DNA from: Typhlomys cinereus
Taxonomy: Eukaryota; Chordata; Mammalia; Rodentia; Platacanthomyidae
Reading direction: 5' to 3'
Assembly (NCBI GenBank): GCA_023101885.1
Contig: JALPQD010000396.1
Coordinates: forward strand, 1,315,339 to 1,379,338
DNA length: 64,000 nucleotides
Numbering within the stretch: position 1 is the stretch's first letter; each line of letters opens with the position of its first letter. Both the position numbers and the translations under genes were made by a program. The notes under the pieces were generated by a model, which ran no database searches, was not told where the DNA came from, and saw nothing but the letters and a program-made list of their open reading frames with translations. Positions 50,872-62,658 of this stretch are shown one piece after another.

Positions 50872-52637
50872 TGTATGTGTGTGTGTGTGATTGTGCTTGT
50901 GTGTTTACCTCAGCACACTTAATTGCATTTGTTTGTAGAGGGCCAAGGATGATATCAAGAATCATCTTAGATTGTTCTACCTATTCATTACTTTGCTCTG
51001 TGGTTTCCCATACTCTGCCTTGCAGGCTTCCACTTTTGCACCTTACAGTTTACCTAGGACCTGGGATACAACTGCAGTTCATTTTGCTTCTCAGGGAAGT
51101 CTTTGCTCCTGAGTCATTTCTGCAGCCTTTAAAATTCTTTTTGAATAGTATGTTTACTTTATATCAAGTTTACAATGATAACACAAGGAAGTACCCTAGG
51201 TGTATCTTGAACCAACAAAAGTATATTACTAGATGGTTTTGATGTTAAGAAGACCAAATCTGTTATCATTAGACAATTTTCCAGTGTCACAGAAATGAAC
51301 TCTCTAAGAAGTCCATACCTTGTGTTGCACATTTGAGAGTTTGTAGGAGGTTCCTTCCCATCGTTCCCTATTTCCCATCACTCCACCTCTTCTGTTTCCC
51401 CATTTCATGGACATATAGGACTCTCATTCTTCTATCAGCTTCTTGTCAAGACCTTTGTAATACATTAGGTCTCTATTATACTAAATTATACTATTCCATA
51501 CTGCACTATAATACAGTATACTATACTATAGGATTATACCAAGATTACAAAACAGTATTCAAAATGTAAAAGAAACACAAACTGAGAAGTAAAATATATG
51601 AGCTACATGAAATATCAAAATCAAAATACAGAGCAAAACTATAAAAAGGAACAGATAAGAAAACTCTGAGTTGAAAAATACAGCAGCTTTGAAATAGGGT
51701 TGGCATGGTTAATAAGCAACTTACATAGGCATAAAAATCTGAAAACATGAAAATAGATCAACAATGATAACAGAGTCAACAGTACAGATAGCAGAAAAAG
51801 GGAAAAAGAGAGGAAAGTGTTTGCAGACAAGGAACATGGATTATCTAAAAATAAAGATGACCCAATACCTTCAAACTTGATAAAATACATGAATGAAAAC
51901 ACTTAAAAAGATGGTTGAACTCAAAGTGAAATTATATTTAGAAAAATTGGAAGACAGACAATCTGACTGTCAAAAATTATTGAAAGAACTGTAAAATCTG
52001 CCTAAGGAGGTAATTTATCACATTCAACATCCTTCAAAATATTATCTTGCAAGCTTAGAGCCAGAAATGTCAACACCTAAATATTTGAGTCAAAGGTCTG
52101 AAAGAAAAAAATATTCTACTAACCAAAAAAAAATCTGTACTTAATAAAGCTGTCCTTCCAACATGGGGTTGAAAATAAAAGACCTCGACATTAAGCAAAA
52201 GATGAATCTATTATGAGGATATCTGTCTCTCTAGATGTGCTAATGGAAATTCCACACAAAATGAGGAATCCTAGAGAGTGAATCAAAGTTGCATAAGAAA
52301 CAAGATTTCCAATAGCATTGTAATTTTACATTTCATAAGGTGTACTGTATAGAGTCATCACATGGTTATTATATGAGGACACATATCTTCCATTTTGAAG
52401 GCTGGAAAGTTGGTTCAGGGGTTAAAATCTTTACCTCATAAGCAGTAGAATCTGAGTTTAGATCCTGGATCCCATTTAAACACACTGGGTGCAAATGGCA
52501 GTGGCCTGCGTTTTTGGGCCTTGAAGGTACAGCCTGGTAAATCATAGATCAAAGCAAAAAGGATACAGAACAATCCAGCATGTCTCCCAAGGTCTTCCTT
52601 GGGTCCCCACAGGCATACCAAGTGCCCACATTACACC

Positions 52638-52692
<55 letters not shown>

Positions 52693-55600
52693 CACACATA
52701 CACACACACATGCATGCATGCACATACATATCCCATTTTGGTGTTTCTTATTGGTAGAATTTGGGACAACTATGATTAGGAGTTGTTGGGGAGTATGGAT
52801 ACAGCCTCAGACCATACTTTATTGTAGATCTCAATTAGGATTTAATGGGAAAAGTGAGCTTGTACTTATATCATAAAGCCAAAATCAATTGAAGGATCTT
52901 TGATATATGAATACTTATGCTGTGAGCTCTTTCAAAATTTAGAAACATGTGTCTAGCCTTAGATTGGATTCTGATTTAATAATCAAGAACATTGGGATGT
53001 ACAGATGGCTCAGGTGTTACAGTCTTTGCCTAGTAAACACAAGAATCTGAGTGCAGATTCTCAGATCCTGCATCAAGATGACTGGTGAGGTAGAAACAAG
53101 TGAGACTAGGTTTTATGACATACATCATTGATCTGAGAAGTAATAAGATGGAGGAACTATACAGGATGACTAGGTCTGATACCCTTGTGCCTGCATGGGC
53201 ACTAACACACTAACATGTTCTCTTGAATATACATACACACATACAAAGAATCATGAAAAAACCCCAAATACATTGAGGAAACTAAATGGAATTAAGCAGA
53301 TTATAAAACATATAATTAGATATTTTGACATTTTTGTGTGTATACACAAAAGAGGCAATAAATTTAAATCAAGATTCTAGAATTTAACATAACTGGAAAT
53401 TCAAAAATTGTATACTATATGTATTCTTTCAAATATTTGCAAGAAAATTTAAATGGTCCCAATTGGACTTTTTTTAGTACAACATATCACAAGAAACTTA
53501 AATCTGTGCCAACTCTCAATATCAGGAAATGCTGTCAAATACAAAGAAATTCTCTATCAAGAAATGCTATATCAAATGTATTCATTGATAGAGTGTTTCA
53601 AATGACAGTTATAAATGAGGATTTCAATAAGCATTGGGGATGATCGTGAGCAATGACTTAGCAGAATGTAGAGAAAAAATACGTATGACTTTCTCTTTAG
53701 TGCAGACTTGTATAAATTTTCACATTTACTTCCTCAAAAATATTCCTTACTTAAATAGACGTTCTAATATAATGAATAATGACCTACAAAATAACACATT
53801 AACAATTTGGTAAGATAAATAGAATTTTCTAAAACCCAACAGAAAATGATGAGTGTGGGCATGTCAGAAGAAGAATACAATAGAGAATAGAATGGAACTC
53901 AATGGAAGTAAACAGAACACAACACAATGGAGGGTAACAGAAGGGAGCAGATGGAAATAGAATAGAATAAATAGAATAGAATAGAATAGAATAGAATAGA
54001 ATAGAATAGAATAGAATAGAATAGAATAGAATAGAATAGAATAGAATAGAGTAGAGTAGAGTAGAGTAGAGTAGAGTAGAGTAGAGTAGAGTAGAGTAGA
54101 GTAGAGGAGTGGATGGAGTGGAATGGAGTGGAATGGAATGGAATAATAGAATAGAATAATAGGTGCTCAGGAGTCACTTCACCAGTTACAATAAATTATC
54201 AGTTTAACAAATAGAGAAGTATACTTTGAGGTGAGTGACCATAGGATAATGAAGGAACTCACCATGATTAGAACCAAGTCAGACTGATCTGGTAGCATAG
54301 AAAAATGAACAAAGCATTCTAGCAACTTGAATGGTACCCATTCAAGATGGATAATCTACTTGTAGGGGAAAGAGTACGTGAGAGCCCCAAAGAACTCCAT
54401 TAAAGGGGAACACAGGAAAGGGTTCTGGGAAATGCCACTGGGTCCTTGCACCTCATCAGAGAGGAGGACCCAGAGGAGACTCTGGCATGCACATTAAAGG
54501 ATGCTCCGGGGATGGGAGGGGGAGGCACTGGGGGATAGAGACAGAAAAGGGAGGGGAGGGGGGCACAGGGCAGTGGGAGGTGGGAGGGAGGGAGGGGACT
54601 GGTGTACCTGTTAAGTTTGTATGAGTGGAAATTAATAAGATAAAGAAAGAAATGTCTAAATATAATAATAGAAAGTGGAAGCTTCCAAATATACGCCTTG
54701 GTATGCTAAGGGTGCCACCTGGAGTCTGCAGAGTACTTTGCTTTAGAGAAGCAACATGCATTGTCTTTTGACTTTTCCAGTCTATCTCCAGAGTCTAGGC
54801 TGTAGTTGCTGATGTGCTCTCTTTATGAGGAAAGAACTTCTGAATTAACATGTCATTGAATCTATAGGACGGTCATAAATTCCCTTTCTCTGAGAGCTCA
54901 CAGACATTCCACAATAGCATCATTATCATTGTGAGATAGATTACTAATCCACAGATACATAAATCTCAGTGAGATCGGGAAAGAGAAAAAAAAAGAGAAG
55001 GCAGCATGGCACCTGTCAAAGAGCAAGACAAGTCTCTAGAAAATTATACCAATAAAATATTTAACAAGACCTTAAGGGAAAATTATGACAAGTTTTATGG
55101 CTCAAGGACATGTACATTCTTGAAAGTTCATGTGAATCCTAGACTAGCTGGCCCCAAGAGACTACGTGTCATTACTGAGTCAGGGTTTGTTTAGGTACCA
55201 CAATTATCAGCTTGTTTAGGATTTAAAGTGATTACAATGAAAACTTTAAAACCCTAAAGAAAGAAATTGCAGAAGACACCAGAAGGTGGAAAGACCTCCC
55301 TTGTTCCTGGATTGGCAGAATCAACATTGTAAAAATGACCATCCTACCAAAGGCAATATACAGATTCAATGCTATACCAATCAAAATCCCAAAGCAATTT
55401 TTCAATGAAGTTGACCAAATAATCTCAAAGTTCATATGGAGGCACAAAAGACCCAGGATAGCAAAAAGAATCCTGAGTAACAAAAACACAGCTGGAGGTA
55501 TTACCATACCAAACCTAAGTCTACTACAAATCCATAGTTATAAAGACAGCCTGGTACTGGCTCCAAAATAGACACACAGATCAATGGATAAGGATTGAAG

Positions 55601-58600
55601 ACCCAGATATAACCCCACAAAGTTACAGCCATTTGGTCTTTGACAAAGGGGCCCAAAGAATCCAATGGAAAAAGAACAGCATCTTCAACAAATGGTGCTG
55701 GCAAAACTGGATCTCCACATGCAGAAGATTAAAGCTGGACCCGTACTTGTCACCATGTACAAGACTTAATTCCAAATGGATCAAGGACCTTGATATCAGG
55801 CCAGAGACTTTAAAAACCATAGTTGAAAGGATAGGGAACTCCCTCGAGCTGATTGGGCTAGGCCAACACTTCCTAAACAGACATCCAATGGCACAGTCAC
55901 TGCTACCAACTCTCAACAGTTGGGATCTTGTGAAATTAAAGAGCTTCTGTTCATATAAAGAGATTGTAACACGAGCTCAAAGGCAACCCACAGAATGGGA
56001 GAAAATCTTCACTAACCACATATCTGACAGAGCTCTACTGTCCAGAGTGCACAAAGAACTTAGAAAATTAAACTCCAAGGAAAACACTGGCCCAATTAAA
56101 AAATGGGCCCTGGAACTTCAAAGAAACTTTACCAGAGATGAAATTAAAATGTCTAACAATTATCTTAAAAAATGCTCCACTTCCTTCGCCATCAGGGAAA
56201 TGCAAATCAAAACTTCCCTGAGATATCATCTCACCCCGGTCAGGATGGCAAAAATCCACAATACAAACAACGACAAATGCTGGAGAGGATGTGGAGAGAG
56301 GGGAACTCTCCTACATTGTTGGTGGGAATGCAGGCTCATACAGCCACTCTGGCGAGCCGTCTGGAGATTCTTAAAGAAATTAAAGATTGAAATGCCGTAT
56401 GACCCTGCTATCCCACTTTTGGGAATAACCCCCCATGCAGCAGAGGTTCGCCTCGATAGCACAAGCTCGACCATGTTCATAGCAGCACTGTTTACAATAG
56501 CAAAGTCATGGAATCAACCTAAATGTCCAACAGTTGACGAGTGGATAAGGAAAAAGTGGTACATCTATACAATGGAGTACTACTCAGCCATCAAAAATGA
56601 TGAATTACTGGAATTTGCTGGGAAATGGATGTCATTAGAAAGAATTATATTAAGTGAAGTATCCCAAACCCAGAAAATTAAGCGCCATATGTACTCCTTA
56701 ATAGGTGGCTCCTAGTACCAAACTCACCCAGCCCACATTGAGACACTCAAAAGTAAACCTATGTAACACAGTAATTGCAAGGATTATGAACAAGAGAGAT
56801 GGGTTAGGAGGGCCACACCAGAAACAAGGAGAGAGGAGACCATGTTACAGCAGAGAAAATAGGCCTCCATCAAGGTCTGCAAGTAAGTAATGAGAAACCT
56901 GGTTAAGTTCACAGACGTTCTTTCCTGATCTCACCAGAAGGGGAGGGCATATAGTCTAGCTGATAAAAAGTAATCATTTTGCAAATGGGTGATGGACCCC
57001 TCCCTCAGTGAGGTTTCCTACTCTTATTACATCTACCCTTGAATGTGCTATTACAACAAGACTCCAGTTTAACAGCTTTTTGTCTCTGGCCAGGGGGTGA
57101 CATACAGTGCCCAGCAGAATGGAGTGAAGGGAATTGCAGGAGCAGCAAAACTGCAAAAGAAAATCAACAAACCACAATCCAGAACTTCAGAGACTCTATA
57201 TCAATCACATAGAACTAGGACAGCCTAATCTCTCCCCATCCTGGAGCTCAGGGACATTTGGGGAAGAGGGGGCGGTAAGATTGTAAGAGCAAAAGGATGG
57301 GAGGAGCAACGATTTGCAAGATTCTCAACAATAGTTGGGGCCAAAGCAATCATAATGGGACTTTGCATGCCCTGCGCAATGTCCAGTGCACTGTTGCCCT
57401 CATAAAGTCTAGCATCTGTTAAGGGCACCGAGATCCCTGGAGGCAAGGGATTGACAGCCATAGTAGTGATCTTATGCTTAAGGGGAACAAGAGAAAGGGC
57501 TTATGGAAATGCCACTGGGTCCTTATATGTCATCGGAGAGGAGGACCCAGTGGAGAGTTAGGCGTACACAATAAAGGACTCTCTGGGAATTGGGGGGGAG
57601 GCACTGGAGGAAGGGGAGGGGGAGGAGGGGGGAGGGAGGGAACTGGTAAAAAATTTTTAAATGTATAATTAAATTTTTAATAAAAAATAAATAAATAAAT
57701 AAAGTGAGAAGTGAGAAGACTGAAAGAGGTAAGTTGAATAAATTTTAGAAGAAGAAGGGGACTGAATTGAGTTGTTTATTTCACTGGTTCTCCTAAGAGT
57801 TAACGTTACAGGAGCAATCATTTTAAGATGAACATTACCTAAAATAATTTTCTTACTCAACTCCTCATTCCTACAAATTTCAGATGAAATATTCCTTTTC
57901 TTTCAGATGTTGAATCCTTGAGGTCAAACTTCCTCACTCCTAACCCAAATCATTTCCATCAGGAATTCCTGTTGCCTGCATGATCTCAACATCTGACCTC
58001 TTTCTTTTACTGTTTCAATCACGTGTTAACCTCCATTTCTAGGTTGGCTACATGTGATAACTTCCTTCTTCCATCTGCCCTGGGTTGAAATATGTTAAAC
58101 CACTCTAGAATTATCATCATGAAACTCAAGTACAGCAGCCCTGTTTCAATAACTCATGTTCCCTTTTTGCTGGAAGACAGTAGGAAGATATTCTGCACAT
58201 GCTGCTGCCCTAGCTGGAGCTCATTTGCATATAACCACATGGCTCTGTCTTGGACCTTCTTTTAACATTTTCTCAAATATATTCTTCACAATAATGCCCA
58301 CCCCCATGACTCACTTTCAATCTTTTACTTGTCAATTTGTACTGATTCTTTATGTTCCTGGATATTTTTCTTTGAATATGTATTTTTAAAGCATATTTTT
58401 TACTTCTGAATTTTATTTGTTCACGTCCTTCATTATAATTTAAATTCCATATGCCAAGTAAACTGCATCTTTCATTTACCAATTCACTATGTGTTTTTTT
58501 ATAACAAACTTAGGACTTATAGTAAGTCACCAGACAAATAGCTATGCCATATATAAATTGTTCCATATAATGTCCAATATTAAATTCATAGTTCATATTG

Positions 58601-61600
58601 AAAGTGTCAAAACCAACATTGTCACAGAAATATCCTTTTAAGATGGCTATTTGAATGTAGGATGGAAGTTGAATAGACATGTAAAAGAAAATCCCATGCT
58701 CTGTTCTCATTGCACCTCATTTCCCTCACTGACTGTCATGAACTATGAAAAGTCTTTGAGATGGATCATGGTATCTGAAATCAATGATAGTTAATCCTTT
58801 TATTGAAGTCAGAAAGTCTGAGATAAAACCACAACTTCAAAATTTGGGGAGGTCCTGGAGATTTGCTGGGAAGGAAAAGGTTTTCAGGAGGAAAATAAGG
58901 GGGATGGGATTAATATGGGGTGAAAATAAGTAAAGTCAATTGTGTTCATGAATAAAATTGTCAAAGAATAACAATTAAACAAGTGGATAATATTAAAAAT
59001 GCATTAGAAAGTTTGATACTCAGTAGATATCCTGTACATGGAGAATTTCACTGACAGAAGATCTTTGTATTGACTTGGGTGTAGACTGTGGAACTACATT
59101 TAGAACTAGATGCTAATATAGGTATATATCAGTGTATGAGTTATATACAGATGGATATGGGTGCCAATTTGATAAATGAGGCTAATCTTTAAAGATATTT
59201 ATGAAGAATCCATAGTTAGAACAAACTCTAAGCAAGCTCTCAGGAGTGTACCTAATCACTGCAGGAAGTCTCAACCCATGGTGAGCAGAACTATTCCCTG
59301 GGCAGGTGGATAAGATGGAGAGTTCTATTCAGGATTTTGATCTATTTTGGCATACTGTCATGTAGGCATACTAGCAAGTGATAAATTATGCTCCTATCTT
59401 AGTTCTTTGTGTGGATGTGGTATGACTAGTTCCTTTGTCTCCTGACACCGGTTATGAACTCTCCTGTGGAGCTGGACTGTGAACTCTGATCAGAATTGTA
59501 TGTCTAAATTTTTTGGTTCTGCATTTGTTCAGCAACAGGAAGATGGAACCTTCAACATTGATGGAACATAGATATGGGTATAAACGTAGATTGCCTCCAT
59601 GTTTTTCTACCATGGCATATCCATAGGAGAAATGATTCAAAAGAGTGAAGATTCAGGCTCAGGATTTCAAAGAGTTAGGTATATCGTCTTTATTGTAGTG
59701 TTCTATACTGAGAGACACCTCATTGTGACAAGACTATGAGGTTCAGCAATGTTATTCCAATGGTGTTCATGAAGGAGAGAGAGAAAGAATTGAACAGATG
59801 AGCTTTAGGGTGCATTTTACACTTAAAGCAAGCCATAATAGGACTTTGCATGACCTGCACAATGACCGACACAAAGTCTAGCATGGATCACAGGCACTAG
59901 GATCCTTAGAAGCAAGGGATTAACAGAACCAAGGGAATAATAGTGTTCTTATATTAAGGGGAACACAAGAAAAGGCTCTAGGCAATGATACTGAGTCCTT
60001 ACACCGATTAGAGAGGAGGACCCAGAGGGAAGTTTGACATTCACCCTAAAGGATGCTCCAGGGATGGGGGGAGGAGACACTGGGAGAAAGGGAGGGAAGG
60101 GGAAAAGGAAAATTAAAAAGGGGGGAGAGAGCAAGGGGGTCTGGGGAGGGGTGGAGGGAGGGAGGGGACCAGGGTACCTATCAAGTTTGTATGAGTGGAA
60201 AAAATAAATAATAAAAAATATTTAAAAAAAACAAACAAATCCCTGAGGTATGTCACCCAAAAAAGAAAAGATTCATTAAACTTTAATTTTATATGTGTAC
60301 ATCACAGGAGTGGAACATACTGTAGTTTTTGTCCTGAGTAATGATGTTTATCAGGGGAGTAAGGCAGCAGAAAGGGAAACAGGACTGATTTATAGAAAAT
60401 AAATAAATGTGGAAAAGATCAGGCTCCCACACAGTCACCTCCATTTACTTGTCTCCAGACACCAAAATCCAACAATATTTCCATAGTCACAAAAAGTAAA
60501 ACAACAAGATAATAGTAAATAATTTTTTATCAAATCTATTTTTCTTTTTTTCTAAAAATAAAGCTCATCTGAGATAACCCATTTACATATGAGGCATTGG
60601 GGATATTACAGATCCAAACTATGCTATAAGTGCTCTCCTTCTTCAAGTAGAGAAGGAAAGTCAAAGACAGAAATGGAGAGAACTTCTGTTGTGAGATAAG
60701 TCTTAGCTTACCAAAAGAGAAGTTTGCTTACTGAAAAAGTTTGCTGAAGCATATTGATTAGAAGGCTAAGTATACAAGGGAAAAGGGTGTTAGGCTCTAA
60801 TGAAAATGAAGCTTCTGATCAATGTAAATACCATTAAAGATTAAAGAATGAGTTTAATGAAACAGTAAGGAAATACATTTTAAAAACTCCCTTGTTTGTG
60901 TGCAGGCATTGATACTTGTATGTACACACAGACATGTGATTATAAACATTGAAGCCATGTGTAAAAGTGTGATAGAGGACTCTAATAAATAAGAATATTA
61001 TAAGGAAAATGATACTTTATCATTGCGAGAAGATCAGTAAAATGCTAGGCAGACAGAGGGGGAGGAAGGGAAGAGAAAGTGAAAACAGAAGGAAAGAGAG
61101 AAAGGGAAAGAGAAAGGATTAGACATGGTGGGCACTCATCCTGAGATGTACTTGTGGATATGTGATGGCTGTCAAATATGTGGATATGTGATGACTGTAG
61201 TGCAAAGAACCTTGGTGATTAGGACAGCACACCTCAGAAAGTGACTGCAAGGTTTTTCCAAATATTGCTGACAGGTTAGACAGCAAAGTGGAGGCCATGA
61301 TTCTTCCAATAAGGAGTTTTCCTTAGTTATTCATCACAGGGGTGAAAAATCCTAAGTACTGTGAAGGGTGGTGATTTCTTGGCTTGCTTCTCTACAATCT
61401 CTCCTTCTTTCTGTTACTGATCTACATTGACAATCTAAGTACTGTAATGTGATTAAAAGAGAGAATCCAGGACTTGGGTTTTGATTGGTTGTGCTACTTA
61501 ATGGTGAACCCTGCTTGGTATGTATGAGGCAGTAAATTTAATCTTCAGGTTTAAAAAGGAAGGATAAAATGGGTAAGGAAGAAGTGAGGAGGAAAGAGGA

Positions 61601-62330
61601 AAGATTGCAAGGAAGTAAACAGAAGGAAAAAAAGAAAATGAATAAATGAATAAGAAATATGTATAGAAAGATGGAAAGAAAGGGAAGAAATCAAAAATTG
61701 TCTAGTTTATATTTCAATCTAGCATTTTCACTGAAGTAGGTGATAGCAGGCAGATTCCTGCCTCTGTCTCAGTTTCTCCCATCATGAGCAAGTTAGTAGG
61801 AGCATCTGTCACAAGTGTGTATCAAAGATTTTCCAAGAGAAGAACAGAAATTTCTACAAGTATGGGAAGGACTCACCCCTCATTTGATTGCCTTAGGAGC
61901 ATTGGAAGTATAATGGGAATATTTTTAAATATAAAAGACATGATCTTCTATGAGCACAGGCCATGTAATAATAGATTTTAATAAGATTCTTCTAATAATC
62001 ATGTTAAGTTGATATGCTATAAAATATGTCAATACTGTTGTTTGAAACACCTTCTGATCAATGCTTCTAGTCACCTCTTTACAGGTGATGGAGCTACAAG
62101 TCCTATGCTGAGAGCTTTGGTGACAGGATTTGAGACATCACCCTGCCAATCACTCCTGTGAAAGATTCAGTATTTACCAAAAGTCTCTGAATTCCCAGGG
62201 TGAGATTGTCCCAGAGACAGAGAGAGAGGATTCCATTCCTTTACCCATGCTCACCTGTGAGGACCAGCAGAAGAGTCAGCAGCAGGGCACTGTGAGGAGC
62301 CTGGGATCGGGAGTCAGGGTTGACCACCAT
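36725..62330 (-). CDS. Sirpb1: SIRP-beta-like activating receptor, gene 2 (complete, 386 aa)
   Basis: Five coding exons read on the minus strand: 62330-62255 (signal peptide), 49921-49571 (V-set), 38512-38195 (C1), 37752-37447 (C1) and 36834-36725 (membrane segment plus TGA). All junctions are GT/AG and phase 1, and the joined frame is 1161 nt without interruption. The predicted product is a type I membrane receptor with three Ig domains, a membrane lysine and a short RKQKT tail lacking tyrosine motifs, so signalling would depend on TYROBP (family knowledge). Exons 2-5 have exactly the same lengths as in gene 1. Introns 1 and 2 are swollen to about 12.3 and 11.1 kb by L1 insertions, yet all exons and splice sites look intact. 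Expression cannot be judged from sequence. Confidence 0.92.
37447..37752 (-). CDS. Sirpb1: Gene 2 exon 4: membrane-proximal C1-set Ig domain
   Basis: The exon is 306 nt on the minus strand, with acceptor CAG at 37755-37753 and donor GT at 37446-37445. It begins [11 protein letters not shown] and keeps the SIRP domain-3 motifs. Seven of 102 residues differ from gene 1. The third cysteine (exon residue 70, 37544-37546; residue 318 of the precursor) is conserved in MNLCEY, so both genes probably form disulfide-linked dimers. Confidence 0.94.
38195..38512 (-). CDS. Sirpb1: Gene 2 exon 3: first C1-set Ig domain
   Basis: The exon is 318 nt on the minus strand, with acceptor TAG at 38515-38513 and donor GTAC at 38194-38191. 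The SIRP domain-2 sequence is intact: [18 protein letters not shown] block, [19 protein letters not shown]. It differs from the gene 1 counterpart at four residues, including Pro to Arg in VVLGRRD and His to Arg in GGILRGA. Confidence 0.94.
39180..39830 (+). repeat. Tandem L1 5' UTR-like monomers
   Basis: The mirror of 9101-9770. Two GATGCTGAGT-AAGCTTACA blocks recur about 200 bp apart near 39511 and 39700, upstream of a plus-strand ancient L1. Confidence 0.6.
39840..40149 (-). mobile_element. B2-like SINE
   Basis: The mirror of 8817-9100, with an (ATT)n stretch at about 39828-39875 and the tRNA-like end near 40149. Confidence 0.75.
40150..40551 (+). mobile_element. Ancient L1 5' UTR/ORF1 remnant
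   Basis: Decayed sequence equivalent to about 8440-8816 of the left arm. The young L1 at 40561-47632 landed in it; the other half resumes at 47642-47962. Confidence 0.55.
41328..42720 (+). pseudogene. L1 ORF1 (RNA-binding coiled-coil protein), broken
   Basis: The N-terminal part, [14 protein letters not shown] onwards, with heptad-like coiled-coil sequence, is open to about 41690. An antisense L1 3' end interrupts it there, and it resumes after 42167 with further stops. The C-terminal RNA-binding part is recognisable in fragments at 42229-42480 and 42515-42706 in different frames. Confidence 0.8.
41697..42154 (-). mobile_element. L1 3' end nested in L1 ORF1, with 13-bp target-site duplication
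   Basis: The insert begins with a T-rich run and reads as the reverse complement of the L1 3' UTR. GGAAGAGGTTCTT flanks it at 41684-41696 and 42155-42167. It is therefore younger than the host L1. Confidence 0.9.
42826..46520 (+). pseudogene. L1 ORF2 (endonuclease/reverse transcriptase), frameshifted
   Basis: The endonuclease start, reverse-transcriptase blocks and Cys-rich C-terminus are all present in order, but spread over several frames with many stops. It cannot make an active protein as it stands. Confidence 0.85.
47642..49560 (+). mobile_element. Ancient L1 remnant with SINE, gene 2 intron 2
   Basis: This continues the ancient L1 (47642-47962 and about 48290-49560), interrupted by a SINE at 47966-48272 with a (CA)n of about 56 bp. 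Decayed ORF1-end and ORF2-start-like sequence is seen near 48400-49080 and an ORF2-like part at 49140-49450. Confidence 0.6.
49571..49921 (-). CDS. Sirpb1: Gene 2 exon 2: SIRP V-set domain
   Basis: The exon is 351 nt on the minus strand, with acceptor CAG at 49924-49922 and donor GTAAGT at 49570-49565. It reads [13 protein letters not shown], with [35 protein letters not shown] and a J-like GTELAVY end. Exon residues 29 and 95 are the Ig cysteines. There is an additional Cys at residue 81 (49680-49682), where gene 1 has Arg. Two of the four gene 1 sequons (24 and 84) are lost. About 29 of 117 residues differ from gene 1. Confidence 0.93.
50838..51130 (-). mobile_element. B2-like SINE with (GT)n
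   Basis: The mirror of 4655-5210 without the young nested SINE. The (GT)n region is at 50838-50910. Confidence 0.7.
52401..52728 (+). mobile_element. B2-like SINE with (CT)n(CA)n tail
   Basis: It starts AAGGCTGGAAAGTTGGTTCAG and has a degenerate A box and B box (GAGTTTAGATCC). The tail is (CT)n at 52639-52660 then (CA)n. Confidence 0.75.
53000..53243 (+). mobile_element. Degraded SINE (uninterrupted)
   Basis: Equivalent to the SINE that is split by L1 at 28218-28904 in the middle copy; it provides the empty-site comparison. Confidence 0.55.
53945..54150. repeat. Pentanucleotide satellite, (AATAG)n then (AGTAG)n
   Basis: Roughly 16 AATAG-type units at 53960-54048 are followed by about a dozen AGTAG-type units to about 54106, then TGGAG/TGGAA units. 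It is homologous to 26941-27125 but with different dominant units. Confidence 0.93.
54400..54655 (+). mobile_element. 5'-truncated L1 3' end
   Basis: L1 3' UTR starting near AAAGGGGAACACAGG, with a G-rich tract at about 54505-54600 and an A-rich tail. The middle copy near 26660 has no such insertion. Confidence 0.8.
55224..57700 (+). mobile_element. 5'-truncated L1 with 360-codon ORF2 C-terminus
   Basis: It carries the last third of ORF2 and a complete 3' UTR ending in an A-rich (AATA)n tail. An uninterrupted frame at 55633-56715 contains the Cys-rich motif [18 protein letters not shown] and the L1 C-terminal block [14 protein letters not shown]. The endonuclease and catalytic reverse-transcriptase motifs lie upstream of the truncation, so it is inactive. 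The middle copy (about 26105) is empty; AAAGTGA occurs at both edges. Confidence 0.88.
57770..59820. other. Gene 2 intron 1, non-coding
   Basis: This mirrors about 1000-2900 of the left arm and, in part, 25220-26050 of the middle copy. No exon is recognised. Confidence 0.6.
59826..60240 (+). mobile_element. 5'-truncated L1 3' end
   Basis: L1 3' UTR with the G-rich tract at 60060-60170 and an A-rich tail at 60205-60240. Left-arm sequence around 900-1000 is continuous without it, so it appears private to the right arm. Confidence 0.75.
60241..62254. other. Gene 2 intron 1, proximal part
   Basis: It mirrors the first about 900 bp of the window to 61730. The rest corresponds to sequence outside the window on the left. 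No exon is seen. Confidence 0.6.
62255..62330 (-). CDS. Sirpb1: Gene 2 exon 1: start codon and signal peptide
   Basis: ATG lies at 62330-62328 on the minus strand, followed by 25 codons starting [12 protein letters not shown] and continuing into a leucine-rich core ([11 protein letters not shown]). The donor GTGAG begins at 62254. The trailing G joins the V exon to make the typical Gly-Val-Ala entry into the mature protein. Base +4 is G but -3 is T, so the Kozak context is only moderate. This is the only SIRP signal exon in the window: the left copy's lies outside, and the partial middle copy has lost its version. Confidence 0.88.
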
Positions 62331-62612
62331 GGAGAAGTGAAGATGGTGCTCTGCTCAGTGGCTTTGCAGAAGAAGGCTGAAAATTCTCTGTAAAGAGAAG
62401 CTGTGACTGCCTCTGCTCCCAAACGATTGGCTCTGCCAACATGGGATGCTTGCGCAAGAGAACCTATCTGTTGTGGGCAGTTACAAGTTCCCTATGGTGT
62501 GTTTTCAGAAGCACTCACGTGAGACAAGCCACAATAGTCCTTTCTCTTGTTTTGTCCACTAAATTATATCTATTTGGCACTGAAGGAACCTAGGGCCTGG
62601 TTAATCACCAAT

Positions 62613-62658
<46 letters not shown>

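Noticed and set aside
55633..56715. 360-codon open frame as a host gene
   Set aside because: It is clearly the L1 ORF2 C-terminus ([18 protein letters not shown] and [14 protein letters not shown] blocks), continuous with an L1 3' UTR.
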